Shown here piece after piece: positions 62,297-64,000 of a stretch of DNA of 64,000 nt. This DNA comes from BOG-1155 sp050012495 (lineage in GTDB: Bacteria > Desulfobacterota > Syntrophorhabdia > Syntrophorhabdales > WCHB1-27): NCBI GenBank assembly GCA_050012495.1, contig JBEKHB010000003.1:43235-107234 (forward strand). Direction: 5' to 3'. The notes below the pieces were generated by a model. The model was not told the DNA's origin, ran no database searches, and was given only the letters and a program-made list of their open reading frames with translations. The position numbers and the translations under genes were made by a program. How positions within the stretch are numbered: position 1 is the stretch's first letter; each line of letters begins with the position of its first letter.

Positions 62297-63324
62297 AAAA
62301 GCACCTCAACACACTTTATGTCACCACGCAGGGTGCGTACCTCTCTAAAGAGGGCGAAACGGTCGTCGTCAAGGTCGACGGGGACGTGCGTTTGCGTCTG
62401 CCCGTGCACACCATCTCCGGCATCGTCTGCTTCGGCAATGTCGGGTGCAGCCCCTTCTTAATGGGATTCTGCGCCGAGAACCAGGTGGGCGTGAGCTTCC
62501 TGACCGAGCACGGACGATTCCTCGCGCGGGTCCAGGGTCCGGTGTCGGGCAACGTCCTGCTGAGAAGGGAGCAGTACAGGCGCGCCGACGATCTCGAACG
62601 TTCGGCGGAGGTCGCGAAGAGTATGCTGACGGGGAAAATCGCCAACTGCCGGGCCGTGCTGCAGAGGGTGATCAGGGACCATGCCGAAAAGATTGACGAA
62701 GGGACCATGCGCCATGCGGTCCTTCGGCTGACCCGACAGATCGAGCTTCTTGACGGCAATCATTCACTCGATGAGCTGCGGGGCTTCGAGGGGGATTCAG
62801 CCCACATTTACTTCGACGTGTTCGACCATCTGATCGTCGCCCAGAAGGATACCTTCCGGTTCAATGAGCGCAACAGGCGCCCGCCCCTCGACAACGTCAA
62901 TTGTCTCCTGTCCTTCGTCTACACCCTCCTCATGCACAACGTGAGATCGGCCCTGGAGACGGTCGGGCTTGATCCGGCGGTAGGTTTTCTGCACAGGGAC
63001 AGACCCGGCCGGCCAGGTCTCGCCCTCGACCTCATGGAGGAATTCAGGCCCTTTATTGGAGACCGCCTTGTGCTCTCGCTCATTAACCTTCAGCAGGTCC
63101 AGGACAAGGGGTTCAAAAAGATGGAATCCGGGGCCGTCACCATGAATGACGATACACGAAAGGCCGTGCTCGTGGCATATGAGGAGCGTAAACAAGAGGA
63201 GATTACTCACCCCTTTCTCGGAGAAAAAGTCGCGGTTGGTGTATTGTTCCACATTCAGGCGCTTCTCATGGCACGGTATCTCCGTGGAGACCTCGACGGC
63301 TATCCGCCGTTCATCTGGAAGTAA
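62293..63324 (+). CDS. cas1: Cas1 spacer integrase (type I-C)
   Basis: A 343-residue integrase starting at ATG 62293, which overlaps the cas4 stop. The family residues are present: LRGFEGDSAHIYFDVFDHLI (metal-binding Glu), and VGFLHRDRPGRPGLALDLME with His and acidic ligands near the end. With Cas2 it inserts new spacers at the leader-proximal repeat. Confidence 0.95.
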   Translation: MKKHLNTLYVTTQGAYLSKEGETVVVKVDGDVRLRLPVHTISGIVCFGNVGCSPFLMGFCAENQVGVSFLTEHGRFLARVQGPVSGNVLLRREQYRRADDLERSAEVAKSMLTGKIANCRAVLQRVIRDHAEKIDEGTMRHAVLRLTRQIELLDGNHSLDELRGFEGDSAHIYFDVFDHLIVAQKDTFRFNERNRRPPLDNVNCLLSFVYTLLMHNVRSALETVGLDPAVGFLHRDRPGRPGLALDLMEEFRPFIGDRLVLSLINLQQVQDKGFKKMESGAVTMNDDTRKAVLVAYEERKQEEITHPFLGEKVAVGVLFHIQALLMARYLRGDLDGYPPFIWK

Positions 63325-63335
63325 GGGGCAGGCCG

Positions 63336-63626
63336 ATGATGGTTCTGGTGAGCTATGACGTGGCGACGAAAGACTCCGGCGGCTCGCGTCGCCTCAATCG
63401 CGTGGCCAAGGCTTGTGAAGACTTCGGTCAGCGGGTCCAGTATTCCGTTTTCGAATGCATTGTAGACCCGGCGCAATGGGCTGTCTTGAAGCATCGCCTC
63501 ATCGACGAGATCGATCACGAGAAGGACAGCCTGCGTTTCTACTATCTTGGGTCTAACTGGAGGCGGCGTGTCGAGCATGTGGGCGCGAAAGCGGGGGTTG
63601 ACCAGGAAGGACCCTTGATTGCATGA
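63336..63626 (+). CDS. cas2: Cas2 (type I-C)
   Basis: A 96-residue ferredoxin-fold protein: MVLVSYDVATKDSGGSRRLN, RVAKACEDFGQRVQYSVFEC, SLRFYYLGSNWRRRVEHVG. It is the scaffold dimer of the Cas1-Cas2 integrase. The first two codons are both ATG; either may start. It is the last gene before the leader. Confidence 0.95.
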   Translation: MMVLVSYDVATKDSGGSRRLNRVAKACEDFGQRVQYSVFECIVDPAQWAVLKHRLIDEIDHEKDSLRFYYLGSNWRRRVEHVGAKAGVDQEGPLIA

Positions 63627-63808
63627 TCCGCGAACCTCAAGCAGACACGGTTTTCCGGGGGGTTTCGCGATTGGTTCTATCACATTGAAATTGTTGTGGT
63701 TATTTTGGGCTCTTTGACAACTATATGAGGTCAGACTGAAGGCGATGTGCCCGGTCCGCGAAATCGTTGATATTTGCTGTCTGTTTTTGGTACTTTAGAG
63801 CAACACCG
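63627..63808 (+). promoter_or_regulatory. CRISPR leader
   Basis: About 180 bp between cas2 and the first repeat, noticeably richer in A/T than the flanking cas1-cas2. It contains TTGTTGTGGTTATTTTGGGC near 63690 and CTTTGACAACTATATGAGG near 63712, the latter a possible promoter start. The leader-repeat junction is at 63808/63809. Confidence 0.65.
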
Positions 63809-64000
63809 GTCGCCCCCCGCGCGGGGGCGTGGATTGAAACATTGCACAGGCAATGGGGTTGTGCTGGCATAAATGGTCGCCCCCCGCGCGGGGGCGTGGA
63901 TTGAAACCGATGAGCTAGAAGAAAGAGCTGCGAATGCCCGCGTCGCCCCCCGCGCGGGGGCGTGGATTGAAACGCAAAGGTCGACGTGACGGAGGAGATA
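63809..64000 (+). CRISPR. CRISPR array, type I-C repeats, 3 repeats visible, runs off the edge
   Basis: Three identical 32-bp repeats lie at 63809-63840, 63876-63907 and 63942-63973. Each starts GTCGCCCC, has a strong CGCCCCCCGCGCGGGGGCG palindrome and ends GTGGATTGAAAC, the standard type I-C repeat. Spacers are 35 bp (63841-63875) and 34 bp (63908-63941); a third begins at 63974 and is cut by the window end. The spacers next to the leader are the newest, and their sources were not identified. Confidence 0.98.

Noticed and set aside
1..64000. tRNA or rRNA genes
   Set aside because: No cloverleaf-like or rRNA-like segment was recognised by eye in any intergenic region; a tRNA scan was not possible here.

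Overview
The window looks like part of the chromosome of a GC-rich anaerobic deltaproteobacterium-like organism with a syntrophic or acid-degrading lifestyle. This is inferred from gene content: several HdrABC-type Fe-S flavoprotein subunits, an EtfBA pair, acyl-CoA dehydrogenases, a CoA ligase, a TRAP carboxylate transporter, a sigma-54 response regulator and a selenocysteine-containing HesB-like protein. I cannot name the species.

Layout. 1-3.4 kb: a truncated secreted protein, a decayed P-type H+-ATPase, a TRIC/UPF0126 channel and a 130-bp REP-containing element bounded by inverted repeats and an apparent 11-bp target duplication. 3.4-8.3 kb: a DUF523 protein, a copper cassette (CopA, ArsR-type regulator, CopZ-like chaperone), a HesB-like selenoprotein with a recognisable bacterial SECIS hairpin, and MsrB. 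8.4-15.2 kb: alpha-glucan phosphorylase, RRM and PC4-like nucleic-acid binders, nitronate monooxygenase, a cold-shock protein and an ArsS-type radical SAM protein.

15.4-26 kb: a PAS histidine kinase and NtrC-type regulator, an unusual acyl-CoA dehydrogenase lacking the usual catalytic Glu, a TRAP transporter behind a sigma-54 promoter with an upstream dyad, a CoA ligase and a conventional acyl-CoA dehydrogenase. 26-39 kb: behind a promoter carrying a perfect palindromic operator lies a tightly packed array of electron-transfer genes: HdrC/B-like fusion, EtfB, EtfA, an HdrA interrupted by an NfnB/GltD domain, HdrA, MvhD, FdhB/FrhB-like, HdrC, HdrB and HdrA. A branched-chain-amino-acid-type binding protein follows. 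I read this as a multi-flavin electron bifurcation or confurcation apparatus linking acyl-CoA oxidation to low-potential carriers and NAD(P)H.

39.4-50.5 kb: MarR regulator and a four-gene MdtABC/OprM-type RND efflux operon, a CsgG-family protein, and the 3' remnant of another RND pump. 50.6-54.7 kb: NudC, MazEF with a tandem operator, a cytochrome b5-like/DUF2231 membrane protein, then an accessory strip of dispersed repeats and antitoxin fragments.

54.7-64 kb: a rearranged type I-C-like CRISPR-Cas locus. A fragment resembling the Cas3 HD N-terminus stands where cas3 normally sits. Then come cas5-cas8c-cas7-cas3 (visibly lower GC), a four-helix-bundle gene, a cas4 with an in-frame amber codon, cas1, cas2, a leader and a CRISPR array that runs off the window edge. 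The hybrid architecture of this locus and the Etf-Hdr-NfnB cluster are the most interesting parts of the window.
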